Position numbers and translations under genes: made by a program. Positions 56,987 to 64,000 of a DNA stretch of 64,000 bases are shown one piece after another. Below the pieces are notes generated by a model. The model was not told the DNA's origin, did no database searches, and was given only the letters and a program-made list of their open reading frames with translations. Location of the stretch: assembly GCA_020721065.1 (NCBI GenBank), contig DYNM01000003.1, forward strand, positions 62,001 to 126,000, written 5' to 3'. Position 1 is the first letter of the stretch. Each line of letters opens with the position of its first letter. The DNA is from Thiocystis violascens (GTDB lineage: Bacteria; Pseudomonadota; Gammaproteobacteria; Chromatiales; Chromatiaceae).

Positions 56987-58419
56987 TATTTTGGCATCTG
57001 AATGGCGTAAAACATGCGGCTATCCGCCCGTTGAATCAGTGCGGAAACCGGACGCCCGGGCGCAATTGATTCTAAAATTCGATTGAAGGTGACAACGTCA
57101 GTAATGCGTTGATTATTAAACATGAGAATTAAATCACCAGCGCGTAAACCCGCGTGTTCAGCCGCGCCAGCATCAATGTGTTCAATCCAAACACCTTCAT
57201 TCTCGGTGCCCAGTATTTTGCGTTGTTCGGCGCTGAGATCACGCACCACTAAACCTAAACGATTGGTTGGCGCTGGCGGAGTTGTTTCTTCTTCAGTCGC
57301 TGTATTGTCTTCGGGCAATTCTTCAATTGTCACCGTTAATAATTGCACTTTATTTTGGCGTAATACTTCCACTTTAACGGCTTTACCAACGGGCGTTGCA
57401 CCGACTAACGGCGGCAAGGCACTGGATGTTAAAACGTCTTCGCCATTAAAACGCAGAATCACGTCACCGGGGCGCAATTCGGCAGTCAGCGCCGGGCTAT
57501 TGGGCAATACCTGTGCGACCAACGCACCTCGTGGTTGTGCCAGTCCAAAGGTTTCCGCCAGCTCGCGGGTTACGTCTTGAATTAAAACGCCCAGCCAGCC
57601 ACGACTCACTTTGCCATTTGTTTTTAGTTGATTGACGACATCCATCACCACATCAATTGGAATTGCAAATGATAGCCCCATAAAACCACCGGTACGGCTA
57701 TAAATTTGACTATTCACGCCAATTACCGCGCCATCCAAATTAAATAATGGTCCGCCGGAATTGCCGGGGTTAATTGCCACGTCGGTTTGAATAAATGGTA
57801 CATAATTTTCCGCCGGCAAGCTGCGCCCCAATGCGCTGACAATGCCGGCCGTTGCTGAGGAATCAAACCCAAACGGCGAGCCAATTGCCAACACCCATTC
57901 GCCCACTTGCAGCGTTTTTGAGGTGCCGATGCGCACTGCGGGTAAACCGTCGCCGGCGACCTTGAGCAAGGCGATGTCGCTGCGTTTATCGGTGCCGATC
58001 AAGGTGGCGATGAACTCGCGGCGGTCGCTGGTGCGTACCACGATTTCTTCTGCACTATCAACGACATGCGAGTTCGTCAACACATAGCCATCCGCCGAAA
58101 TGATGAAGCCAGAACCCAGCGAACGCGATTGCGCCAAGTCATCCGGCGCTTCTTCCGTTTCTTCACCAAAAAAGCGTTGAAAAAAATCCTGCAACGGGCT
58201 GCCCGGCGGCAATTCTGGCAATTCAGGACGTTGGATGGGTGGACGCACCGCCGCCTGTTTCGAGCTGATATTGACCACTGCCGCGCCTTGTTCGCGCACC
58301 AGCGCCGTGAAATCAGGCAATTCCCGACTTGCGACCTCCAGCGGCAGCAACGCAGCACTCATTAAAATGGTTAATACCAACGACAAAACCAGTCGTTGTC
58401 CTCTAAAAACTGTCGTCAT
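56986..58419 (-). CDS. DegP/MucD-type periplasmic serine protease
   Basis: The 477-residue HtrA protease degrades misfolded envelope proteins. A signal peptide (about residues 1-31) precedes the trypsin-like domain with His118 (TNSHVV), Asp148 (RSDIALLKV) and Ser221 (GNSGGPL), then two PDZ domains (about 275-360 and 390-470). The position after rpoE-rseA-rseB matches mucD of the Pseudomonas algU-mucABCD cluster; mucC is absent. It ends at the lepA start. Confidence 0.95.
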   Translation of the reverse strand: MTTVFRGQRLVLSLVLTILMSAALLPLEVASRELPDFTALVREQGAAVVNISSKQAAVRPPIQRPELPELPPGSPLQDFFQRFFGEETEEAPDDLAQSRSLGSGFIISADGYVLTNSHVVDSAEEIVVRTSDRREFIATLIGTDKRSDIALLKVAGDGLPAVRIGTSKTLQVGEWVLAIGSPFGFDSSATAGIVSALGRSLPAENYVPFIQTDVAINPGNSGGPLFNLDGAVIGVNSQIYSRTGGFMGLSFAIPIDVVMDVVNQLKTNGKVSRGWLGVLIQDVTRELAETFGLAQPRGALVAQVLPNSPALTAELRPGDVILRFNGEDVLTSSALPPLVGATPVGKAVKVEVLRQNKVQLLTVTIEELPEDNTATEEETTPPAPTNRLGLVVRDLSAEQRKILGTENEGVWIEHIDAGAAEHAGLRAGDLILMFNNQRITDVVTFNRILESIAPGRPVSALIQRADSRMFYAIQMPK

Positions 58420-58540
58420 AACTCAATTCGCTGCGTTAGGTCGTTGGGTGCGCTGCCGCTAAAGCGGTGAAAGCGCCATCGTGCTGCAATGAACAACAAT
58501 TAAATCACTGTTACAAACTTAGGCGTTAGGCGGTTGCAAA

Positions 58541-58610
58541 AAGTTGTCGGTTATCGGTAACAACCGTACTTTTTACTGACCACTGAAAACTGACAACCGA
58601 TAACTCAATC
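58541..58610 (+). repeat. Dispersed GTTGTCA/TGACAAC hairpin element, copy 4
   Basis: AGTTGTCGGTTATCGGTAAC, a T5 run, then ACTGACCACTG and ACTGACAACCGATAACTC form degenerate complementary arms. It lies between rseB and degP and ends AACTCAATC like copy 1, suggesting a common element with defined ends. Confidence 0.7.
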
Positions 58611-58666
58611 AATAGCTTATATCGCAACTGTGTTACTCTTACAAACCTCAAGTTCACTGTCATTAT

Positions 58667-59635
58667 TTATTCAGTGCCGCCGGTCGTGCGAGCGCCCGCC
58701 ACCGCCGCTGCGACCGTCGCCGCCGGCACTTCACCAATCGCCGTCAACCGTTGCCCTGCGCTCACCCGTCCAAACGCATGAACTGCACCAATGTTGGCGC
58801 TGCCATCCAGCCCTTCAGCACTAGCATCTTCGACATACACCGAATAAGCACACAGCCGGTCAGTAAACAAAAATTGTTCGGTCACGCCGCCGTCTGCTTG
58901 TGGCAAGGTGCGGTGCATCACCAGTTGAAAGCCCGGCGGCACCGCGCTGAAGCGCCAACGACTACTCGGCTCCGTGACCGGTGCGGTGCGCAGCGAGTGC
59001 GCGGCTGGCGTGGGCGTGCTGCCATCGTTGGGCAACAGGCTGATGTTGGTAAACAACAGTTGTTCCAGCGGCCGTTCTTGTTGATCAATCAAATCTGATT
59101 TCAGCGGCAGCGCCGTCTCGCGGTCGATGTGGAAACGATAGCCGTAGCGCAGCGCATCACGCGGGATGATGCCAATCACATCGGTATCCCGTCCCGCAAT
59201 CCGCGCCGTACCAAGCAAGCGGATGACGTAGTGCATTCCGAGTGCCGCCGGATCAATCCCTTCTGTAGCGAGAATATGCCCGCTGCCGGGTGACTCCAGC
59301 GCCAGCGCCTGTCCATCCGGTGGCGCATACAAAACGCGCTCACCCTCGCGGGCAACAGCGCGTACCGACCCACTCAAAGAAATCAACCGTTCCTGCACCT
59401 GCCCTTGGAAAACGCGATGTAATAAACTCAAGGTTTCCAATTGGTTATCATGCAAATAAACCAAAGTACCTTCATAATTCAACGTGTGCAGCGCGTTAGC
59501 CATCCGTTCCAACACGATCCCCACCTGCTGCGTCACCGCCAGTGGTGCGCCCACTTCTGCCACCGCAGTTGACAGACCACAGCAGCAAATAACACCGCTG
59601 AGAACGCCACCGCACCACAAGTTAGCGGTGCTCAT
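58667..59635 (-). CDS. rseB: Sigma-E regulator RseB/MucB
   Basis: RseB binds the periplasmic part of RseA and protects it from cleavage until envelope lipids or porins signal stress. The 322-residue protein has a signal peptide (ending near residue 26, TAVAEV) and the MucB/RseB LolA-like domain with LHTLNYEGTLVYLHDNQLETL and GYRFHIDRETALPLKSDLID, then a C-terminal domain. Its start overlaps the rseA end by 14 bases. Confidence 0.93.
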   Translation of the reverse strand: MSTANLWCGGVLSGVICCCGLSTAVAEVGAPLAVTQQVGIVLERMANALHTLNYEGTLVYLHDNQLETLSLLHRVFQGQVQERLISLSGSVRAVAREGERVLYAPPDGQALALESPGSGHILATEGIDPAALGMHYVIRLLGTARIAGRDTDVIGIIPRDALRYGYRFHIDRETALPLKSDLIDQQERPLEQLLFTNISLLPNDGSTPTPAAHSLRTAPVTEPSSRWRFSAVPPGFQLVMHRTLPQADGGVTEQFLFTDRLCAYSVYVEDASAEGLDGSANIGAVHAFGRVSAGQRLTAIGEVPAATVAAAVAGARTTGGTE

Positions 59636-60161
59636 CGTGGCTCACAAATGCCGCATAACGCAGCATCCCTTTCGTCGTTGGCGCCGGCGCAGTCTCCTGA
59701 TGTGTCACCAACAAACGGTCGAGCTTGTGCGCCAAGGTCGGCTGCGCCAACTGCCAACGTTCCGTGAGCACCGGCACAACCGGAAGGTTGCGAGCGGTGG
59801 CCCGCGACGACTCCAAGGTTGGCAACAGATTGATCACCACCACTCCGCTCACGCCCGCCGCCAGCGCCAACCCGATCCAAGCAGACGCTCGTCGCCGCAT
59901 CGTCTGCTGGCGCGGCACCGGCAGCGGCGCTGGAGCCAATGCAGTCTGCACCCGCTCGGCGACCTCATGCCACACCAATTCACTGGTATCACCGCGAATT
60001 GCTCGCCCAATCAAATGATAACGCTCCCAAGTGGTGCGTAACGTCGCATCGGCAGCAACGGCATCGAGCAGCAGCGGCACCTCCGGCGCAGCAAGTTCGC
60101 CATCATATAACGCCGATAACTGCTGTTTTGAAATAGCAAAGGACTGTTGCGCTTGCTTCAT
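59622..60161 (-). CDS. rseA: Anti-sigma-E factor RseA/MucA
   Basis: The 179-residue single-pass protein holds sigma-E inactive at the membrane. The cytoplasmic N-terminal domain (residues 1-75) has the RseA pattern ISKQQLSALYDGELAAPEVPLLL followed by WERYHLIGRAIRGD. A membrane helix lies near 92-113 (ASAWIGLALAAGVSGVVVINLL). The periplasmic tail should meet RseB and DegS. It follows rpoE by 67 bases. Confidence 0.93.
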   Translation of the reverse strand: MKQAQQSFAISKQQLSALYDGELAAPEVPLLLDAVAADATLRTTWERYHLIGRAIRGDTSELVWHEVAERVQTALAPAPLPVPRQQTMRRRASAWIGLALAAGVSGVVVINLLPTLESSRATARNLPVVPVLTERWQLAQPTLAHKLDRLLVTHQETAPAPTTKGMLRYAAFVSHDEHR

Positions 60162-60228
60162 AAATGCGCCTGCATTAAAGCGAATAGAAAAAACAGCAGT
60201 AATTGCTGACTAACCAGCACCACCAAGT

Positions 60229-60804
60229 TTAATCCAATAACGGTTGTAATTGTTTAGCAATTGCCTCACGCGCCCGGAAAATACGCGAACGTACAGTACC
60301 TACCGGACAATTCATCGCCACCGCAATATCTTCATAACGCATTCCTTCAAATTCGCGCAACAAAATAGCGGTGCGTAATTCATCTGGCAATTCATCCAGC
60401 GCCCGCTGCACAGTGCAAGCAATTTCATCAGCAAGCAATAACCGCTCTGGTGTCGTTGTATCCTGTAACTTGCCGCCCCATTCCGTTTGTTCAGCAACAT
60501 CAGTACTGATGTCATCATTTGGTGGACGCCGCCCTTTTGCCACCAAATGATTTTTTACCGTATTCACGGCAATGCGATACAACCATGTATAAAAAGCACT
60601 ATCACCACGAAAATTTGGCAACGCACGATAGGCTTTAATAAACGCCTCCTGCGTCACATCCAACACTTCACTAGAATCACGCAAATAACGCGCAATCAAC
60701 TGCGCTACCCGCTGTTGATATTTCAACACCAATAAATCAAAAGCACGCGCATCTCCCAGTTGTGCTCGCGTAACTAAATCGTGATCGGATTGGGAATTAG
60801 GCAT
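60229..60804 (-). CDS. rpoE: RNA polymerase sigma-E factor (RpoE/AlgU)
   Basis: This extracytoplasmic-function sigma factor directs the envelope-stress response. The 191-residue protein has region 2 (LLVLKYQQRVAQLIARYL, DVTQEAFIKAYRALPNF, FYTWLYRIAVNT) and region 4 (LREFEGMRYEDIAVAMNC, VGTVRSRIFRAREAI). Two ATGs are close. The second (60804) lies 8 bases after AAGGA; the first (60813) overlaps the AAGG itself and is unlikely. It starts the rpoE-rseA-rseB-degP group. Confidence 0.96.
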   Translation of the reverse strand: MPNSQSDHDLVTRAQLGDARAFDLLVLKYQQRVAQLIARYLRDSSEVLDVTQEAFIKAYRALPNFRGDSAFYTWLYRIAVNTVKNHLVAKGRRPPNDDISTDVAEQTEWGGKLQDTTTPERLLLADEIACTVQRALDELPDELRTAILLREFEGMRYEDIAVAMNCPVGTVRSRIFRAREAIAKQLQPLLD

Positions 60805-60871
60805 CACCGGCATCCTTGCGGCTGGCAGTTAAAAAAGCTGCTTGCCTGTTCGCTTAAATTTAAATAAATAC

Positions 60872-63800
60872 TCAAACAACTACGCCGTTTTTATAAAAGA
60901 GCTTCACGGCACCAGCACCAAACATTTGCCGCAATTGCTTTAATGAAGCATCTGCTGGATACAGCCGCCACTGTGAGCCGCAGATTAACTCACCAACCGC
61001 GCCCGGTCGCCGATAACGCAACCGAATGGGCAGCCCAGTTTTTGCCTGTAATGCTATTAACGTTTGATGTAAATTCTGCACTTGCGTCATGCCTTCTGCA
61101 TAAGCAACAGAATGTGACATATCTAATATCAACAATAAATACTCCGCTTCTACTAACCGCGCATCTTCAAAGGGTTGAATATCCTCAGCGCGGAGTGAAA
61201 ACGCATCTCTAAATTCATCAAAACTCAAGGTTCCTTCAATGCGTAATAATTGATCAGGAACCAGTAACTGGCGCTTTTTTTCATACAATTCAGAAAAAAC
61301 AGTGATTTCAAGTTGACCGCTGCCATCATCTAGCACCACCGATCCCATAAAACCACGTCCAGTTTTAGTGTGCCGCGCCGCATTCACAATACCAATTACC
61401 GTGTATTTTTCACGGTCACGACGATCCCGCCGCCCCAATTCTTGATCAGATTCTAATAGCCGCGCAATGCGGGTGCAGCGCATCGCTTTTAATTCTATTT
61501 TATAGCGATCAATAGGATGACCAGTGAGATATAATCCCAAAGTTTCCTTTTCACCCAGCAAGCGTTGTTCATCATCCCAATTGACATCTAATTCGGTGAT
61601 TAGTTGCAACTCAGGCGCAATGGTCACGGTGGTTTCTTGGGTGCCAAATAAATCTACTTGCCCCGCAGTTTTAGTAGCTTGACGCTGTTCCGCAGCTTTT
61701 AAGGCAAAAGGCAACTGCGCCATTAACAACGCCCGATTCGCATTGAATTCATCTAGCGCCCCGGCACGAATAAGCGCCTCTAATACGCGCCGATTGACTT
61801 TATGTAAATCAATGCGTCCGCAAAAATCCCATAAATCAGAAAATGCACCGCCAGCTTCGCGCACGTCGATGATGGCATCAATCGCACTTTTACCAGCACC
61901 TTTAATAGCACCCATGCCATAAACGATGGTACGTTCATTTGCTATCGTAAACCGATATGCAGAACAGTTAATTTTGGGCGGTTCAATCGTTAAATCCATC
62001 GTGCGGCATTCATCAATCAGCGTCACAATTTTATCGGTGTGATCCATATCCGCTGATAAAACGGCCGCCATGAATGCAGCGGGATAATAGGTTTTTAACC
62101 ACAGTGTTTGATAACTCACTAGCGCATACGCCGCCGAGTGGCTTCTATTAAACCCGTAACCGGCAAACTTATCCATTAAATCAAAAATATAACTGGCAAC
62201 GCTGCGCTCAATGCCGCGTGCGACTGCGCCTTTTTCAAAAATAGCCCGCTGTTGATCCATTTCGGATTGTTTCTTTTTACCCATTGCGCGGCGCAAAATA
62301 TCGGCGCTACCTAATGAATAACCCGCTAATACCTGCGCAATTTGCATCACCTGTTCTTGATATAAAATGATGCCATAAGTGGGCTTTAAGACCGGCTCTA
62401 AATCAGGATGCGGATACGCAACTGCGGCACGACCATGTTTACGGTTAATAAAATCATCGACCATTCCTGATTGCAGCGGACCAGGACGAAATAATGCCAC
62501 TAATGCGGTGATGTCATTAAAACAATCTGGTTGTAACTTTTTAATCAGTTCTTTCATGCCGCGTGATTCAAGCTGGAATACGGCAGTTGTTTTGCATTGT
62601 TTTAATAAATCAAAGGCGTGTTGATCGTGGGCATCAATGTGTTCAATAGCAATCAATGGCTCGCCACTTGCGGCACGGCGTTGGTTAATCGTATCTAATG
62701 CCCATTTAATAATCGTTAAGGTGCGTAAACCTAAAAAGTCAAACTTCACTAAACCGACTTTTTCAACATCATCTTTATCAAATTGTGTGACTAAATTGAT
62801 ACCGCCCGGTTCGCAATATAGCGGCGCAAAATCAGTTAATTGCGTGGGCGCAATCACGACTCCGCCTGCGTGTTTGCCAGCATTGCGGGCTAATCCTTCC
62901 AATTGCCGCGCTAAATCAAGCAAGGTGCGCACTTCTTCATCATTTTGATAGGCTTGTTTCAAATCACCTTCAGCAAGTGCTTTTTCTAACGTCATGCCTA
63001 ATTCAAAAGGCACCATTTTAGCAATGCGATCAACAAAGCCATACGGATGTCCCATCACGCGCCCAACATCACGCACCACTGCTTTTGCGGCCATTGTGCC
63101 AAAAGTAATGATCTGTGAGACGGCATCACGTCCATATTTCATGGCGACGTATTCAATAACGCGGTCGCGTCCTTCCATGCAAAAATCAATATCAAAATCG
63201 GGCATGGACACCCGCTCAGGATTCAAAAAGCGTTCAAATAATAATTCATGTTCAATCGGATCAAGATCGGTAATTTTGAGCGCATATGCCACTAATGAAC
63301 CGGCACCTGAACCGCGTCCGGGCCCGACCGGAATATCGTGATCTTTTGCCCATTGAATGAAATCGGCAACAATTAAAAAGTAGCCGGGAAATCCCATTTG
63401 AATAATGACCGCTAGTTCTAATGCTAAACGTTCATCATACTGTTGGCGTTGGGCGCTAAATTCGGGCGCAGCGGTATTAAAAACTTGCGCGAGCCGTTGT
63501 TCTAATCCTAATTGCGCTTGTTCACTAAAAAACGTATTGACCGTCATTCCCGTTGGCACTGGAAAATCTGGTAAATAATTTTTGCCGAGTTGGAGTTCTA
63601 AATTGCAACGTTTGGCAATTTCAACTGAATTTTCAAGTGCTTCGGGTAAATCAGCAAAGAGTGCGCACATTTCCGCCGGGGTGCGCAGATATTGCTCGGC
63701 GCTATAAAGATGCGGGCGGCGGGCGTCATTTAAGGTTGCGCCGTCGTGAATACACACTCGCGCTTCGTGGGCTTCAAAATCACTCGCAGCGAGAAAGCGC

Positions 63801-64000
63801 ACGTCATTTGTGGCGACTACCGGCACGCCGCGTCGTTGCGCCAGCGCGACACTTAATTCCACCACCGTCTCTTCTGCGTCGCGTCCGGTGCGGATCAATT
63901 CCAAGTAATAGCGGTCACCAAACAGCGCCAGCCAGCGGTCGAGTAAGCGTTCTGCCACTTCGGGGCGACCATTGCGTAGCGCCTGCGCAACATCGCCGCC
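60872..64000 (-). CDS. dnaE: DNA polymerase III alpha subunit (N-terminus outside window)
   Basis: This is the replicative polymerase catalytic subunit. The frame runs through the right edge with GGDVAQALRNGRPE ahead of the first internal start codon, so about the first 120-150 residues lie beyond 64000. Seen here are the end of the PHP domain (YYLELIRTGRDAEE), the polymerase core with the catalytic aspartates in MPDFDIDFCMEGRDR, PGRGSGAGSLV, and the C-terminal OB-fold and tail ending FYKNGVVV. The rpoE group follows 68 bases downstream. GC content rises in the last 350 bases toward the edge. Confidence 0.97.
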   Translation of the reverse strand, partial: GGDVAQALRNGRPEVAERLLDRWLALFGDRYYLELIRTGRDAEETVVELSVALAQRRGVPVVATNDVRFLAASDFEAHEARVCIHDGATLNDARRPHLYSAEQYLRTPAEMCALFADLPEALENSVEIAKRCNLELQLGKNYLPDFPVPTGMTVNTFFSEQAQLGLEQRLAQVFNTAAPEFSAQRQQYDERLALELAVIIQMGFPGYFLIVADFIQWAKDHDIPVGPGRGSGAGSLVAYALKITDLDPIEHELLFERFLNPERVSMPDFDIDFCMEGRDRVIEYVAMKYGRDAVSQIITFGTMAAKAVVRDVGRVMGHPYGFVDRIAKMVPFELGMTLEKALAEGDLKQAYQNDEEVRTLLDLARQLEGLARNAGKHAGGVVIAPTQLTDFAPLYCEPGGINLVTQFDKDDVEKVGLVKFDFLGLRTLTIIKWALDTINQRRAASGEPLIAIEHIDAHDQHAFDLLKQCKTTAVFQLESRGMKELIKKLQPDCFNDITALVALFRPGPLQSGMVDDFINRKHGRAAVAYPHPDLEPVLKPTYGIILYQEQVMQIAQVLAGYSLGSADILRRAMGKKKQSEMDQQRAIFEKGAVARGIERSVASYIFDLMDKFAGYGFNRSHSAAYALVSYQTLWLKTYYPAAFMAAVLSADMDHTDKIVTLIDECRTMDLTIEPPKINCSAYRFTIANERTIVYGMGAIKGAGKSAIDAIIDVREAGGAFSDLWDFCGRIDLHKVNRRVLEALIRAGALDEFNANRALLMAQLPFALKAAEQRQATKTAGQVDLFGTQETTVTIAPELQLITELDVNWDDEQRLLGEKETLGLYLTGHPIDRYKIELKAMRCTRIARLLESDQELGRRDRRDREKYTVIGIVNAARHTKTGRGFMGSVVLDDGSGQLEITVFSELYEKKRQLLVPDQLLRIEGTLSFDEFRDAFSLRAEDIQPFEDARLVEAEYLLLILDMSHSVAYAEGMTQVQNLHQTLIALQAKTGLPIRLRYRRPGAVGELICGSQWRLYPADASLKQLRQMFGAGAVKLFYKNGVVV

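Overview
The window is a chromosome segment of a gammaproteobacterium. Housekeeping gene order supports this: rplU-rpmA-obgE-proB, ftsY-ftsE-ftsX, metG facing mrp, ftsK-lolA, smc-zipA-ligA, rpsF-rpsR-DUF2232-rplI-dnaB, and dnaE-rpoE-rseA-rseB-degP-lepA-lepB-DUF4845-rnc-era-pdxJ. An EmrE-type transporter, a PilS-like kinase, a PEP-CTERM lectin, a Ycf49-like (DUF2499/DUF3593) membrane protein, a DnaB intein and short heptamer repeats would fit a sulfur-oxidising Thiotrichales/Chromatiales-type organism, but the genus cannot be fixed from sequence alone.

Layout. 1-4,830: ribosomal proteins L21 (partial) and L27, ObgE, glutamate 5-kinase, cytochrome c4, a phosphodiesterase-fold protein and an SMR transporter. 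4,846-9,466: ftsYEX, a methyltransferase and an exported coiled-coil protein. 9,479-15,659: an RND efflux pair translationally coupled behind metG. 15,874-20,403: mrp, then a PEP-CTERM L-type lectin gene lying between two copies of the 3' end and terminator of mrp, then a periplasmic-sensor diguanylate cyclase. 20,502-30,795: lolA, a divergent ftsK, smc, zipA, ligA and a small conserved-looking ORF. 30,827-30,902: tRNA-Thr(TGT).

31,080-41,392 is an accessory island between the tRNA and dnaB. It holds three consecutive dynamin-like GTPase genes. The second is broken by an in-frame TAA. The third is fused to a DUF1566-type C-terminal domain, also broken by an in-frame TGA, whose last 42 codons look like the variable region of a diversity-generating retroelement. 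A ribbon-helix-helix/RelE toxin-antitoxin pair follows on the other strand. The island ends with a three-gene module: a sigma-70-like protein, an unknown partner and a CHAT caspase-like protease with helical repeats.

41,406-46,200: dnaB with a 352-residue intein whose homing endonuclease motifs have lost both acidic residues, then rplI, DUF2232, rpsR and rpsF. 46,410-51,454: two cyclic-nucleotide-binding proteins, a GlgC-like protein missing key catalytic residues, an orphan PilS-like kinase and the Ycf49-like protein. 51,479-64,000: translation, RNA processing, secretion and envelope-stress genes, ending inside dnaE at the window edge.

Four copies of a dispersed element built from GTTGTCA/TGACAAC heptamers lie in intergenic gaps beside ftsX, ftsK, smc and rseB. 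No rRNA, CRISPR array, transposase, integrase or reverse transcriptase was found in the window.
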